In this document: one piece after another, positions 1 to 13,803 of the stretch
Position numbering within the stretch: position 1 is the stretch's first letter
How the letters are laid out: each line of letters opens with the position of its first letter
Source of the DNA: Musa acuminata AAA Group
Taxonomy: Eukaryota > Streptophyta > Magnoliopsida > Zingiberales > Musaceae
DNA: 64,000 nt
Direction: 5' to 3'
NCBI RefSeq assembly: GCF_036884655.1
Contig: NC_088338.1
Location: 5,057,501 to 5,121,500, forward strand
Translations under genes and position numbers: made by a program
The notes under the pieces: model-generated
What the model saw: only the letters and a program-made list of their open reading frames with translations
The model's database searches: none
Told to the model about the DNA's origin: nothing

Positions 1-20
1 TCAATCAGCTTGACAACTGC

Positions 21-755
21 TGAATCTCATCTTCACAGTTGATTTATAATCGTTCTTATTGCAGTTTAAACTTTAGTTGAACTGAGTGTCTCAAAGTACT
101 AAAAGCACAACCTGAGTACGAGGAAGTAATAAAAAAATTTATTCCTTTACTACATTCCTAGTTCTGTGATCTACTTAGGCTCCAGTCTTTGTAACTGGAT
201 TCATATTTTTTGTCATTTGCAACTTGGTTTTTTTGTTATGTTGCTTGTCTACTTTGTATGAGATGGGGTCTTCTATTTTGAGTGTATCTAGAATATAGAG
301 GATGGGTTGTTCATCATGTTAGATAAGAAAAATTCTACTTCATGGTTGATTACTGTAGGGTTCACACTAGAAGTGTTGGATTTTGTTGTATTTAATTATA
401 TCACTTTGAATCTCATCGTCGCAGCTTCCTAGTTGATTAATATTGTACTTTATCACAGTTAAACTTTAGAAACAAGCATCACAAATTAATAAAAGCATAA
501 GCTGGTAATATAGTACCTATATTGCCTTGTCCTTTTTAGTCCTAGTATTTTTATCTATTAATGCTCAAATCTTTGTAACTGGATCCATACTTTGAGTCAT
601 ATGCAACTTGTTTATTTCTCATTTAACATGTCTAGTTCGCATGAGATTGATTCTTTTATTCCAAGTGCATCTGAAATATAGAGGATGAATAATTTTATTA
701 TATTAATACAGACAAAGAAAGTCTAATTTTCACCAGGTTTATTGTACAGTTCCCT
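21..755. repeat. Diverged tandem duplication upstream of the GDP-sugar transporter
   Basis: Two units of about 350-386 bp lie head to tail, starting near 21 and near 407. Both begin tgaatctcatc and share in the same order a ttaaactttag block, an (a)taaaagca block, tttgtaactggat and atatagaggatg. A third start (aatcagtttggcaactg, near 791) resembles the first bases of the window (aatcagcttgacaactg), so the array may be longer. The copies differ by many substitutions and small indels, so the duplication is old. No coding sequence is seen in it; it probably lies in the 5' leader intron or promoter of the following gene. Confidence 0.6.
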
Positions 756-988
756 TTGAAGCCTTTTCAACATTTGTACATATAGCTATGAATCAGTTTG
801 GCAACTGTAGAACAACTTTGCCTGTTTTGTCTCATTTCATTTAGCATATGTTAAGTTGCCTCTCTCTCTTTTTGTGATTGTATCCATTAATCTATATGAT
901 AAGTCTGCTAAATTTCTCTGTCTTTCTAAAACACCTTATTTTCATCTATAGGTCTTTATCTGGTGCAAAATCTTTCTGTGATGATGAG

Positions 989-3900
989 ATGGACTTGGAA
1001 GATGGTAAAGTTGAAAAAGACAGAGTTAAGACTTTACGCTGCTACCGACCTATAAAGTTACATAATCAATCTCTTCTATCTGGTCTTGCATACTGCATAT
1101 CATCATGCAGCATGATACTTGTTAACAAGTTTGTGCTCTCAGGCTATGATTTTAATGCTGGAATATCATTAATGGTTTACCAGGTGCATTAGCAATCTAT
1201 GTTTTGTTTTGTGCTTCTAAACACCGTATATGTAGTTTGATGCCTTTTCTTTGTTTGCAGAATCTTGTTTCAGTACTTGTAGTCTCCATCTTGAGGATAT
1301 TTGGTGTAATATCAACAGAACCACTCACATGGAAATTAGTTAAAGTATGGTTTCCAGTTAATGTTATATTTGTTGGGATGCTCATCACAAGCATGTTTAG
1401 GTATGTCAGTGTTGTATCTTTGTTCAAGTACTTGAAATATATACTGTTGAGATTTGTTATTTTCATAGTTTTAAACCACAATTTCATCGTATATATATGT
1501 ATGAAATCCTACTCTCCTATTAGTGGATATTTCTATTTATCTAATGTTGCTGAAGGAGTGCTTGTTATATTTGCAGCTTAAAATATATCAATGTTGCAAT
1601 GGTAACAGTTCTCAAGAATGTCACCAATGTCATTACTGCTCTAGGGGAAACATACCTCTTCATGAAGCATCACGACAAGAGAGTTTGGACAGCCCTATTC
1701 CTAATGGTATTCCGTATGAAATATAGAAAATTCAGCATATAATGCAAGGAAAGAAATTTCAAATTTTATATGTAGTTCCTTGATTTGGTAGCATTAATAA
1801 ATAGTGTATACATCTGATTAGACAAGTGTTCTTTGGCAACTGTGTCAAACGAAATATAGAATAAAGGAATATTTTCATTGCACACATTGTTTTTTGGAAT
1901 CTAATACATAAATATTGCAAACAATGGTTAAGTGCAAATTACTAGATCATTCTGGCTGCTGTTCAACATTTTCATTTAGCTAATTAGCATCACGATCATT
2001 CATATAAAATAGTTCTAGGTATTTCATTTCCTGAAAATTAGGAGGTTGATCTTTAATCTGTTCTGAAGGACATTGATTAAAATTTAATTCCCTGATGTTT
2101 AACTTATTGTCTTCTTTACAGATAATTTCCGCATTTTCAGGAGGGATGACTGATCTCTCCTTTCATGCAATTGGCTATATATGGCAGACCTTAAATTGTT
2201 TTCTGACAGCATCTTATTCGGTCAGTTCCTTACATGCTTTCTTTTCTCATCACATGAAAAAATCAGTATTTGTTCTATATGTGAAAGATCACACATGAAA
2301 TGACATCTTTTATTTACTTTCTATCTTAATCCAAAAACATATTGTTTGAAAGTTTTGAATAGTTTTTCAATGTGTATAAGCATGACGGACTTATAGTGGC
2401 AAAAATCCTTCCTCATACATATTCTTTTCAGCCTAAGACTTCACAATTTTGTTTGGAATTCGGATATTTAGATGAATGCTTGGGCTTATAGAAAGATAAA
2501 ATAAGAATTATATTTCAATTTTGGACACTGAAAAGTGAAGACAGTTGCAATCAAGGATAAAATGAAAGAAAACTACTTCAGGTGCTTTGGACCTATTCTA
2601 AGGAGACCTACAAATGCAGTAATTAAGTTGGGTGAGTGAATTCATACAGTTGTTGCAAGGAGGGAGAGGCCTTAAAAGATAATAATGGCAACAATGAGGG
2701 ATATTAGATATCTTTGTTTGACTAGAGACATTGCCCTCGATGGAACTCAAATGACCCTGATGTTGGGGCCATTTGAATGCACATTAAGGGATTAGTAGAC
2801 TCCTTGAGTCCTTGAAATGTGGAAAGCTTCTATTCAACACTCATACTCCTTGTTATGTAGAAAGCCTGCATAAGACTCATGTATCACAAGGCATATTCAT
2901 GCTTATTTGAAAAAAAATATTTGGATACCTATATGGAGGGTAATTATGCATTTTGTTTGACTTATGTTGGTATCAGTTTATTAATGCTGACCTATGTAAC
3001 TTGTTGGCCCTATTTATAAAAATAAAAGTTGAAAAGTCTACTGCAGTCTGACAAATCTTTCTTGATATGTATGGCTGACAAATATCCTTCTATATCTCAG
3101 TTAACACTAAGACGAGTCATGGACACTGCAAAGCAAGTCACTAAATCTGGGAAGTTGAATGAGTTTTCAATGGTTTTGCTCAATAATACCCTTTCTCTGC
3201 CTTTGGGACTTCTTCTTATATTTGCTTTCAATGAAGTTGACTACCTTTATAAAACGTGAGTAATCTATTCAACTTGATTTCTAACGTTTACATCATCTTC
3301 AGCAGTAATTTTAACATATGCTGCTTCCACTCTTATTTCTCGAACATGATTTCTTTTTACAATTTTATGCTGTTTGTTCAAAACATTGGAAAACAAATAC
3401 CGAATCTTTATTAATGGCACTTCGTTTAAATTTAAAGGTCTACTCACCATCAATATCAATGATGATTTATTGGTGGTAACCTCTCGTTTTGGCTGAAATT
3501 TACCATTCCAATGAGGGAACGACAGCCAAAAACAGTTGTTTTAAGTATACATATCAGCACATTAACTGGCAGTTGAATATATTAATTTGAGTAACAGTAC
3601 TTCTCTGTTATTAGGAAAAAAAGAGGTGATATACCAAATCAGAAGAATGGGGTGATTTTGTCATTTCTATGTACTTCACCCCTTTCCCTTTGTGCCCTCT
3701 ATCTGTTGAATTGCAATTTTACCATGATTGCAACTTGAACTATAGTTGAGTTGTCAACTGCCACAAGCAACAGAGACACCCAATGTATGAGATAAGTGGA
3801 TACAACCTGCCGGACACTCTCGTTGGCTCATTACATATCAGTCTTTTGGAGATCGACCAAGTGGTTCTTTCTTTTTGTTTTCTTCTTTGTTTTTTCTTTC

Positions 3901-5857
3901 TTCTTCCCTCATGCTTATTAGTATTATATACTTTTCCAAATGCTGTCATTGGACAAGTGTTGGCACCGCCTACACTGTCACATTGTTTTGGAGACTGGTT
4001 AGCTACATCAGGGACACGTACTCTACCTCAGCAGTGAGGTCTTGGAGGTCGACAAGGAGATACAAAAAAAGTTATACAAATATGTACTTGGTGACAAATG
4101 CACAAATATGCAGAAGGTAGGAAAATGATTGTGTCCAGTGTTACAATGTAAATCATTTTGCCTGCAAATTTATGTTAGATCAAAAAGTTCTAAATTATTG
4201 ATTGTAAAAAGTAGTGGAAATGGATCGAGTTAGTGGAAATTTTAACTCGGAAGAACTTTGAGCTGTTTCACAATCCATTCAAGTTTTTAAAATTGTTGTA
4301 ATGGAAAGTAAGTGATCCCTATAATACTCTAATTGTAAGAAACATTCCATGATACTCATTAAATGTAAAGTCCTTTTCTGAATGGAGCTAGATATGTGAC
4401 CTTGGAGGTAGATTATCTTTCTTTCTCTGCTCTTTTCACTGCTTCATTTATTTATAACCTTAAATGACTTTGTAGCACTTTGACAATTTCATCAGAAGAT
4501 AATATTGTTCTCTCTCTTTCATGATTGTTTGGAAAGGAAGCAATATTGTTGTTTCTATCTTGATGGGCTTATGATTTCGCTAGTGAATTTTCAGGCCACT
4601 TTTGAAGATGCCTATGTTTTGGTTGGTGATAACTTCAAGTGGTTTTTTGGGTCTTGCTATCAGCTTCACTTCACTGTGGTTCCTTCATCAGACAGGTGCA
4701 ACCACATACAGGTATGAACACTTTTTTAGTTGTCAAATAAATTCTATTGCACTTTCTCCTGTTTTCGATTAAGTCCATCCTTAGCCACCATAATGAATCT
4801 CTGCATATTCATTGGACTAGCATAAGAATATTTTGGCCTTCACTTTTGTATTTTTGCCTATTTTATAGAAGATTCAGATGAAATGTGCTATCAGCAGCAT
4901 GTTCTTCCATTTTAGCTTTCTTATTATGATGATTCTTGGAAGCATACTGTTGTGCTAGAACTTGAGTTGCCAAGTCTAAAACAAGCATACTGTTCTGCCC
5001 AATGATTAGTAGATTTCATCGAATCCAGTCTAAAGCTATTCTTGAGCTTGTTTTATCAGTCTACTATTGCTCTGTTTTTAGCATAAGGGCAATATAGAAG
5101 ATGGAGAACAAGTTCCAAGTACACCTGTCAACACATCAGCCATTATCTAAAGCTGGTTTGTGTATTTCAAAGGTAAATGCCATCACGTATCATAATCTCA
5201 AGTCACACATTCTGTGGTTGCTAAGTAGGAGTGAGTTCTATCTGAAGGCCCCAAGTCAAGCAATGTGCAAGTTGCTTACTAGGAAATAGGAATAACATTT
5301 CTCTAACCGCTCATGTCCATTGTAAAAGCTAACATCCTAGACAAACACGAATACCTAGAAATGTTGGTAAATTGGCTTTAAAAGACAATTGCATCACATG
5401 TAAAATGATAGTATTGAAATGGTTGTGTTGCTACATCACTTGAATGAGCCATGATTTTTTTTCTGCATACAATTTGTTTGTAGGTATTTAAGGACTGGAT
5501 TTGGCCATTTCTTTTCTGAAAATTAACAATTGAACATTATGGTGATATTTGTACAAATTTTCAAATATGCTGAGCAAAACTTATCAATCAATGTGTGGCT
5601 TTTACAGCCTTGTAGGGTCGCTTAATAAGATTCCTCTTTCAATTGCTGGGATCCTTCTTTTTAAAGTCCCAACCAGCTTGGAGAATTCCTTGAGTATTCT
5701 CTTTGGTAGGTTTCCTTTATTTTGCAACTATGCTTTGGTTTGAGTGTATACACATATATGTGCTTATTTAATGGTTATGTTTAAAACTGCTTCCGCAGGC
5801 CTCTTAGCAGGAGTATTCTTTGCTAAAGCAAAATTGCAGGACCGATCTCAATCCTGA
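989..5857 (+). CDS. GONST1: Golgi GDP-sugar (GDP-mannose) transporter, GONST1 type
   Basis: Multi-pass nucleotide-sugar transporter of the drug/metabolite superfamily, expected to import GDP-mannose (or GDP-linked sugar for sphingolipid glycosylation) into the Golgi in exchange for GMP. Coding exons: 989-1183, 1261-1400, 1577-1706, 2122-2220, 3101-3255, 4595-4711, 5608-5705, 5799-5857; all have GT-AG borders and close in phase, giving 330 aa, the length usual for this family. Recognisable blocks are LLSGLAYCISSCSMILVNKF (first membrane segment), VWFPVNVIFVGMLITSMF, LKNVTNVITALGETYLF, NNTLSLPLGLLL and the C-terminal GSLNK, the nucleotide-binding GX(L/V)NK motif. The start is set at ATG 989; the frame is open upstream to an acceptor-like ctatag near 951, so a short extra N-terminal exon is possible. 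The last exon ends in a Lys-rich cytosolic tail. Family assignment is secure; the exact sugar specificity is inferred. Confidence 0.92.
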
Positions 5858-6998
5858 TGCAGAGAAAGATGCTTTACATGAACACACCTTCAGTCTGAGA
5901 AAGACTTATGCTGGATGATTGATGTAGTGGAAATGCAACCCATCATAACAGAGTGAAGACGTTATTAAGGAGAGTGAACAAATTAATCATACAAGTTATG
6001 ATGGCAAACTCATCAAGCCTTCATGTGACATTCTTGACATGTAAATGATTCTTCTTCATAAAGGAGAAGATGTTTGACGACTATCTTGTCATTTTACATA
6101 TTGTATCAGGAACACTTATTGTCGGTCCAATACAGAGGCATGTTGGATGGATGATTAATTTTTTGATTCAGCAGGTAGAGCAGGATTAGTGCTTCATAGA
6201 CACAAGCCAGTGTAGCCAAAGACTGCCTACCGTCCTTCTCAAGAACAAGCAGGTTCAACCGAGTACAAAGTAGGTCCACTGTTTTTATGTGATAAGGATT
6301 CCCTGTTGGCAAACTAAATTTACATGCGCATGTACATTTAGCATATGCTTACAAAGCATGCGTCATATCATGTTCCACAATGTCCACTGAGTAGCTAGTA
6401 AGATTGTTCTGTAGGTCATGATGGATATAGTCATCAGTTGAGGTTCCTATTCACCATTGTGCTGAAATGCTGATTGTTAAGCTAAATATGAGGAGAAGAA
6501 AGCAGCAGGTTTTGAAATCTGTTTCCCCATATTTTAAGCATCCTCGTGATGATGCACATTGAAGATATAGTGAAGAATTTATTAGTTGGATTTGACAACT
6601 GTTTGATACAAGTAGCCATTTTGACAAATTTTATGCAGATGATGTTCTGGCGCTATTCAAGATTAACTAAAAACCTGCATCCACAAATTTTATTTCTTGG
6701 ATGGTATTTGATGTTCTTGTTCCAAATCCTACCTGTGGCTCTCTACTCCACATGGAAACTCCATGACAATTCATCCATTTGAGCAGCAGCTTAGCAAGGT
6801 TGAGTTATTTTAAGTTCTAAAACACTTCATAATCAAGAACAGAGTAGTTGCTGTAATCGTCTCGATTCAAAGTATCTTCCATAAAGCTCTTATCTTTGTA
6901 AAAGAATATTAAAGAGATATCAACTTGTAGAACTGTCTCACTACCCTTTCTTTTAATCCATGATACAATCCATATATATATATATATATATATATATA
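5858..6998. other. 3' UTR and intergenic spacer with a short (TA)n tract
   Basis: After the transporter stop there is AT-rich sequence with no supported gene. A (TA)14 microsatellite occupies about 6972-6999, just upstream of the duplicated PDI promoter block. Open frames here are short and have no recognisable content. Confidence 0.5.
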
Positions 6999-7171
6999 TC
7001 TTATCTTTTTACCAGCACTGTCGTGTTTTGTAGGAGACACCGAATCCCGTGGACTCGTGGGTGAGCACGTGTCTTATATATTTATAGAGACACAGTTCTG
7101 TCTTATCTTGTTGCCAAAACTTTCGTGTTTTGTGGGAGACACCGGATCCCGTGGACTCGTGGGTGAGCACG
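6998..7171 (+). promoter_or_regulatory. Duplicated 49-bp promoter block upstream of PDI
   Basis: A 49-bp block beginning tcgtgttttgt and ending gggtgagcacg occurs at 7021-7069 and again at 7123-7171 with only three or so differences; weaker similarity extends about 20 bp further left in both copies (cttatctt...). The left copy ends in a perfect G-box core CACGTG (7066-7071), the right copy has CACGGG. The pair lies 120-275 bp before the start codon and 70-220 bp before the TATA box. ER chaperone promoters are known to be driven by bZIP factors acting on ACGT-type elements; that this block is such an element is inference. Confidence 0.6.
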
Positions 7172-7240
7172 GGCATCATTCTTATACAACGGTCGCGTTT
7201 TTTACTTCGTAATCTCTACCACATGAATCACTCGACCACA

Positions 7241-7250
7241 TTATATATTT
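7241..7250 (+). promoter_or_regulatory. TATA box of the PDI gene
   Basis: ttatatattt lies about 50 bp upstream of the start codon at 7294, which leaves room for a transcription start near 7270 and a leader of about 20-25 nt. Confidence 0.6.
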
Positions 7251-7293
7251 AATTGGGAGGGCGAGAAAGTCCATAGTCTTCTGTCTCTCTTCC

Positions 7294-10200
7294 ATGGCCA
7301 CTTCCAGGGTTTGGATCTCGGCGGCGTGCCTTGCCCTCCTCGTCTTCCCCTCCCTCCTCTCGCCTGCCCTAGCGGAGGAGGAAGAGGAGGCGGCAGCGGC
7401 GGCTGAGTCCGAGCCCTCGTTCGTCCTCACCCTTGACCACTCCAACTTCTACGACACCGTCGCCAAACACCCCTTCATCGTCGTCGAGTTCTACGCTCCA
7501 TGGTAATCCCGTCGCTTCCCCTCTCTTGTCACCGCTCGTAGCACAGTGGATCTGTTGTAGGACATGGTCACGAGTTTTCTTGAGCTTGGATCCCTCAAAG
7601 CAGATCCGCGATCCCTTGAGATGCTTGATTTATCTTTCCTGGTCATGGAACTTCTCTTTCCGCCTCCATCCATGTGTCCAATTGTGGAGGTGCGGCGGCT
7701 ACGAAGTGGTTGACTTTGGCCGTTCTTGATGCTACATCGTGCATGGGCTGTGCTATTAGGAGATTATTTCTTTTTTTAACAAGGATTTGACGATTGACAT
7801 ATGTTATACAACTCCTGGTAGTTGTCTCAGAGATCTAATTTGTGTAGCCGTTCCTTTTGACGTGGATCAGATCGGGATTATTACTTTCCGCTTCTTGGTT
7901 CTGAGATCAATCTGTTAATATTTTAGATCTCAAAATTCATAGCACCATATGCTGTGCCGAATAAGCATTTGTTATATCTACCTGTCCTGTGTTCACTGAT
8001 GTGCTTCTGTTGCAAGGACTTGCTTGGTATTCCATAACTTGACAGAGTTAGTCAAGTAAGTGGTTGCACTGACTGGTGCAAACTGAGATTGTATGGTTTC
8101 CGAGAGTAGAAAGAGTTACCAACTTAAGGTTCAAATACATTTTCTCCAGCCATTTTGATGTAAACTTGGATCAGGACAGTTTAATATATTAATTTCAAAG
8201 CTTACCTGCTATTTGTAGTTCATACATGACATATACACAGTTATCTTTAGCTTTTCTCTGTTTTCTTTCCTGATCTGGAAATATTTTTATGTTTTTCTTG
8301 ATAGGTGTGGTCATTGTAAGAGGCTCGCTCCTGAGGTATAGTTTCCACAACATAACTGAGGGCAATTTCTTTTAACTAATTCAACACAAAAAATAAACAA
8401 TCATAATTTTCCTGATTGTTCTATGTTTTGTGCATGTAGTACGAGAAGGCCGCATCGGTATTGAGTAAAAATGATCCTCCAGTTGTTTTAGCTAAGGTTG
8501 ATGCAAACGAAGATGTAAACAAAGAACTTGCATCAAAATATGAAGTCAAGGGCTTCCCTACACTCAAGATTTTCAGGAATGGAGGGGATATCATCCAAGA
8601 TTATAAAGGTCCTCGGGAGGCTGATGGAATAATTGAATACTTGAAGAAACAAGCTGGCCCTGCATCTGCTGTAATTAAATCCTCAGAGGATGCTAGTAAC
8701 CTAATTGTTGATAAGATCTTTATTGTAAGACATCCAGTTATTTTGTTCCATTTTCTCTTTTGTATCTCTGCCATACTTGCTGTCTCTCAAACTGGTTACC
8801 ATCTTATAGGTTGGTATATTTCAAGAATTTTCTGGGGAAGAATTTGAAAATTACATCAAGGTTGCTGAGAAGTTAAGGACAGAATATGATTTTGGTCATA
8901 CATCAGAGGCCAAACTACTTCCACGTGGGGATCCAACAGTAAAACTACCAGTAGTTAGGCTGTTTAAGCCTTTTGATGAACTTTTTGTTGATTTTAAGGT
9001 GATTTTGGAAACCCAGTTATGATTTTTTTATCTGACTGCTGTTGAGAACTCAAGTATGTGTATACATAATAAGTCCTAGTCAATATGATCATTGTCTTTT
9101 AATTGCCCTACTGTGTAAAATTCATTTGTGCTGATACAGTAACTTCTGGCATCCCTTGCAGGATTTTGATGTTGATGCTCTGGAGAAGTTTATCGAATCT
9201 GCAAGTATTCCGGTTGTCGCTACTTTTGACAAGGATCCAAGCAATCACCCTTTCCTTATAAAGTTCTTTAACAGTCCTAATAGCAAAGTAAGAAGCAGAT
9301 TTGTATTTGTTCTTCCCATTTACTCCATTTTTACTACCTGTATTCATGCCAAGGATTCAAGTTCCTGTCTCAGACCATACCTGTCTTTGGTTGCATCGGT
9401 ATGGGACTGGTAAATACCAACACAGTTGCACATGGTACACTAGCATACCAATCAGCACGGACCAAAGAGAGAGGGAGAAAAGGAGTGGAGGAGAGAAGAA
9501 GGTCAGGGGCAGTGGAGAGGAGAGGACTATTGTTGACAGTCAATAGTCCTCTTGGAAGCTGTTTTGGCTGTCAACAGCAGCACTTTTGACAGGCTGTCCA
9601 GCTTAAAAATAGTTAAAAGAATTTGAAAAAGACCAGTTTGACAGCCAGGAGATGCCAAAAGGCTATCTAGATTTTTTTAAAAAATAAAAAATACCAGTTT
9701 TGAACTGTGTGAAAGTGTCTGGTCTGCGTATCAATTCCTAGTCGGAATGGTAAATACTGGTTGGTATGTACCGATCCGACTAGTTTTTTGAAGCTTGATT
9801 CAAGAAACATTCAAAATGATACTTTGAACAACCATATTCCTGCCCTATGCAAGCAATAAACATATTATATTGATGAAGAAAAATTAAAAGCATTAGGATG
9901 ATAATGGTATATTAAATATTGCATATCATGTTCTTTTTTCCTAATTCATTTTGGTTCTTGATTTTCTTGGCATCTTTGTCATTGTAGATGTATAAAAATA
10001 GTGTTGAATACTTGTGTATTTTGAAATTTTACATCCATAAGTCCTATGGGTATGCTACTGCAGTTAAATTGTTCCCGCATGCATGTGGAAATTGCAGCCA
10101 ACTCCACAACTGTGGGTGTGTTTCTTGGTTTTTCTGTTTGGAAGTACAGGGCTTTTTTTCTATTTGCCTATGTTGAAGTTGTGATAACTATGATCCCTAT

Positions 10201-13200
10201 TCTGCAAAACATGCTTATTTAGTATTTGTTATTTTTCTTCAATATGACAGCAGTGTTCCATCAAATTCTCTCTGATAGTTAGAGGTAGTTGCTTATAATT
10301 CTCTATAATAGTTGTCACCGTTAACCATCTAGATGCAGTTGGAGAATTCACATTTTCTGACTGAGGGGGTGTTTTTTCAATGTTCTTTTAGAAAGCACTT
10401 AACTGTAGTATGTTGCTTTATTCATGTATTCAGATTCCTTCTTTGTTGGATATTGTAGCTCAAAAATTTTAACATTATTTCTCCTGTGGATATTTTCTTA
10501 CTTCTATTGGTATATCGCAATCCATAGGCTATGCTTTTTATGAACTTCAGTGGTGAAAATTTTGATGCATTCAAGTCTAAGTTACATGAGACTGCTGAGA
10601 ATTACAAGGGGAAAAACATAAACTTCTTAATTGGTGACCTTGATGCCAGTCAAGGTGCCTTCCAGGTTTGTTCTGGTGGCCATTTTTGTCTTTATCTTCT
10701 TTTGGCATCTCCTTATTATTCCTATTAATTATGTCTTCCACATGATATAAACTCAACAGTATTTCGGCCTAAAGGAAGAACAGGTGCCTCTCATTATCAT
10801 TCAAGAAAATGATGGCAAGAAGTATCTTCAACCAAAAGTCAGCCCTGATCAGATTGCTACATGGGTGAAGGACTACATAGTATGTTACAGATTGTCCTTT
10901 TGCTTGATATTTGCAATGATACATGGGTGAACTCAGCATCTTCTGATATCATTTTACCATTGTAGATCTCATCTTATCTAGGTTGTCCATGCTCATAGAG
11001 GTTGACATCTTTATGTGTAGTAGTGTCATAACCATGATGCAAGTATGCAGTTATATGTTTGGTTCATGCACCTTGGAATTAGAGCTGAAATGACAATATG
11101 TCTGTTTCATAAACCCTAGTGCTGATCAAGATTAAAATAGGGTACAACAAGAATATTGAATTTTCCCATGAGAGTATTTTTTTTTAATATTATAGTTACT
11201 TTAAAACATATGATATATCTGAAGGTAACAATGAACAAAAGTATTGTGTATAAAGTTTTTATGGGATGTCAAATCCCCTCAAAAGAGAATTTAGAATCCT
11301 TCGAAAATGAAATTTCAAATCCCATTTGTTCAAACAAAAACTAGGAATGATAATCACTCACTACCATTCCTTTCCGGTTTCCAAATCCAAGAACCAAACG
11401 TCACGTAAGTTGATAACAAGGTAGGGGATTTTGGTTATACGATAAGTTATGATTCTGTTTCCGGATACAATAACAAAATTGCCACCTGAATGAAATTTTA
11501 GGGACTAGACTATTTGAAATGTTTTGACTATCCAACGATGGCATTTGATTTTGCTGCATGTATGCAGGATGGTAACTTAAAGCCTTACAGAAAATCAGAG
11601 CCAATACCTGAAGTTAACAATGAGCCTGTCAAAATTGTGGTGGCTGATACTCTCCAAGAAGTAGTTTTTGGCTCTGGAAAGAATGGTTCGTTCTTATCCT
11701 AAACTCACACCTTTAATTAGCTTGAATTGTTGGACTTGTTGATTTATAATTTAGTTGGCCTAGCTATTTGATGTTAAAATTCTTTTGTTGCATATTTTCT
11801 AACTGATTCTAGAATCATAGAACCATTGGTGAAGCTTCTATTTTCCTTACAAAAGTAGTTGCAATAATTTGTGGTGGATGATTTTGGGAAAGTGACTGAG
11901 GTCAGAAGGTTGTCATATTAGATTACCAAGGAACATATTATGGTTGTAATTATTTATGACCTGCAGAACTGGTAACTTATTAAGTTTGAATTTGTTGTCT
12001 TAATTGGCTGGCCTCAAGATTTAGATACTTCTTAGCAAGGTTCGCAATATCGTACCGTACCGGTATTTCGATCTGGGCTCGGTACCGGTACGGTACGGTA
12101 TACTGAGCGGTACAGGTGTGCTGAGTACTGTAGCACGCTGCAGTGCTACAGTGCACCACTACAGTGCTACAGTGCACTCGGACCGGTAACAGGCGGTCTG
12201 CGTACCGACAACCTATCGGACTGGTACGTACCGCCCATATCGGGCGGTACAGTTCGGTACTGTAGACACTGCTTCTTAGATCGATGTTGGACACAGTTAT
12301 TAGTAAGGAAAATTAGTGAATTGATTGAAGATTTTTGAAGTTGTAATTATGGAGTATAGTCCTTGAAAAATTTTCACATAGTTATAATAATTTTACCACA
12401 AGGTGCTTGCTTCAAATTTTAACATAGTCATAATAATTTTACTACAAGATGCTTCATGGTCTAGCATAGATTGGCAAAAAATGTAGCTTAGATTCATGCA
12501 GACCTTGCTTAGATCTGCAAGGAACAATTAGATATGTTAAAATCTAGCCTAGATCCATGCATATCTAGCCTACTTTGGTAAAAGTCAAGCATAGGTCCAT
12601 TTATATATAGCCTAGATTCATTCAGATCTAGCATAGATATGCATGGATCATGACTTGAATCTTGCAGATTTAGGCTTCACTTTTGTATATCTAAGTTAGA
12701 TCCTCCAAAATCAAGGCTTAATCCATGTGGATTTGGAGTCTGGACTAGGTCTAAATGGACATAGGCTAGATTTTCATGGATTGAAGTTAGCTCCACATGG
12801 ATGCTGCTTAGATTTTTGCTGATCTAATCTAGATCCACGAAGATCTGATCCTTGTAGATCTAGGCTCAAGTCATGACCCTCATGGATCTAGGATAGATTT
12901 GCATGATTCAAGTCTTGATTCTTTCAGATCTTGTTTCGATCTGCAAGTTTCAAGATGATCCTTATGGATCTAGTCTCAATCCATTAAAGAAAACACCTAG
13001 ATCCTAATCGAGATTCGTGAAATAATCGTTTTACGAGATAAGAAATCTATTCCTAACAAACTAGGAAGTTATTAAATTTGAAAGATAAGGTTTGGGTACA
13101 AGATAAGAAATCTATTCCTGTACTTCTTGCATCGAACTAAAAAGTGATTAAATTGAAAGATAAGGTTCGCGTTTACTTATTTTTGGAGAAACCTTGGTTC

Positions 13201-13707
13201 GGACCTCAAGATTGAGGCTTTAATTTGTTGAGATTGACTAATTTTGAGAAATCTGCTATTTGGGTGGATACTGTAAGTTGGGTGGGAACTTGAGAGGGAT
13301 TGAAGAGGAATGAAAGAGGAGAGGATAGAGGGGAAATGGCAGGTTAAAAAGGTTACATTATTCAAAAAATATTTTTATTGACAAAATTATCGCACTCACA
13401 AGGGCAACAAAATGAACACTTGGAGGCCTTGCTTTTTATGTCCTTTGATTTGTAGATGTCCTTTTCATAGAATGAATAACATATTTGATTACAATAAGGC
13501 ATCTTATTGCTTTATAAGGTCATGATTTTGCACACCTGGATATGATTTCTAGATGTATTATAACCTTTCTTCATAAAAGACCTTTAAATTTGATCAGGTT
13601 TCATTTCCCTGAAGAACATGTCCCATTTAAGTCCATATCTTAAGGGAATAATTTCTTTTGGTGTGACCGCTACACATACATGATTTGTTTTGTGGAAGAA
13701 GAATAAG

Positions 13708-13803
<96 letters not shown>

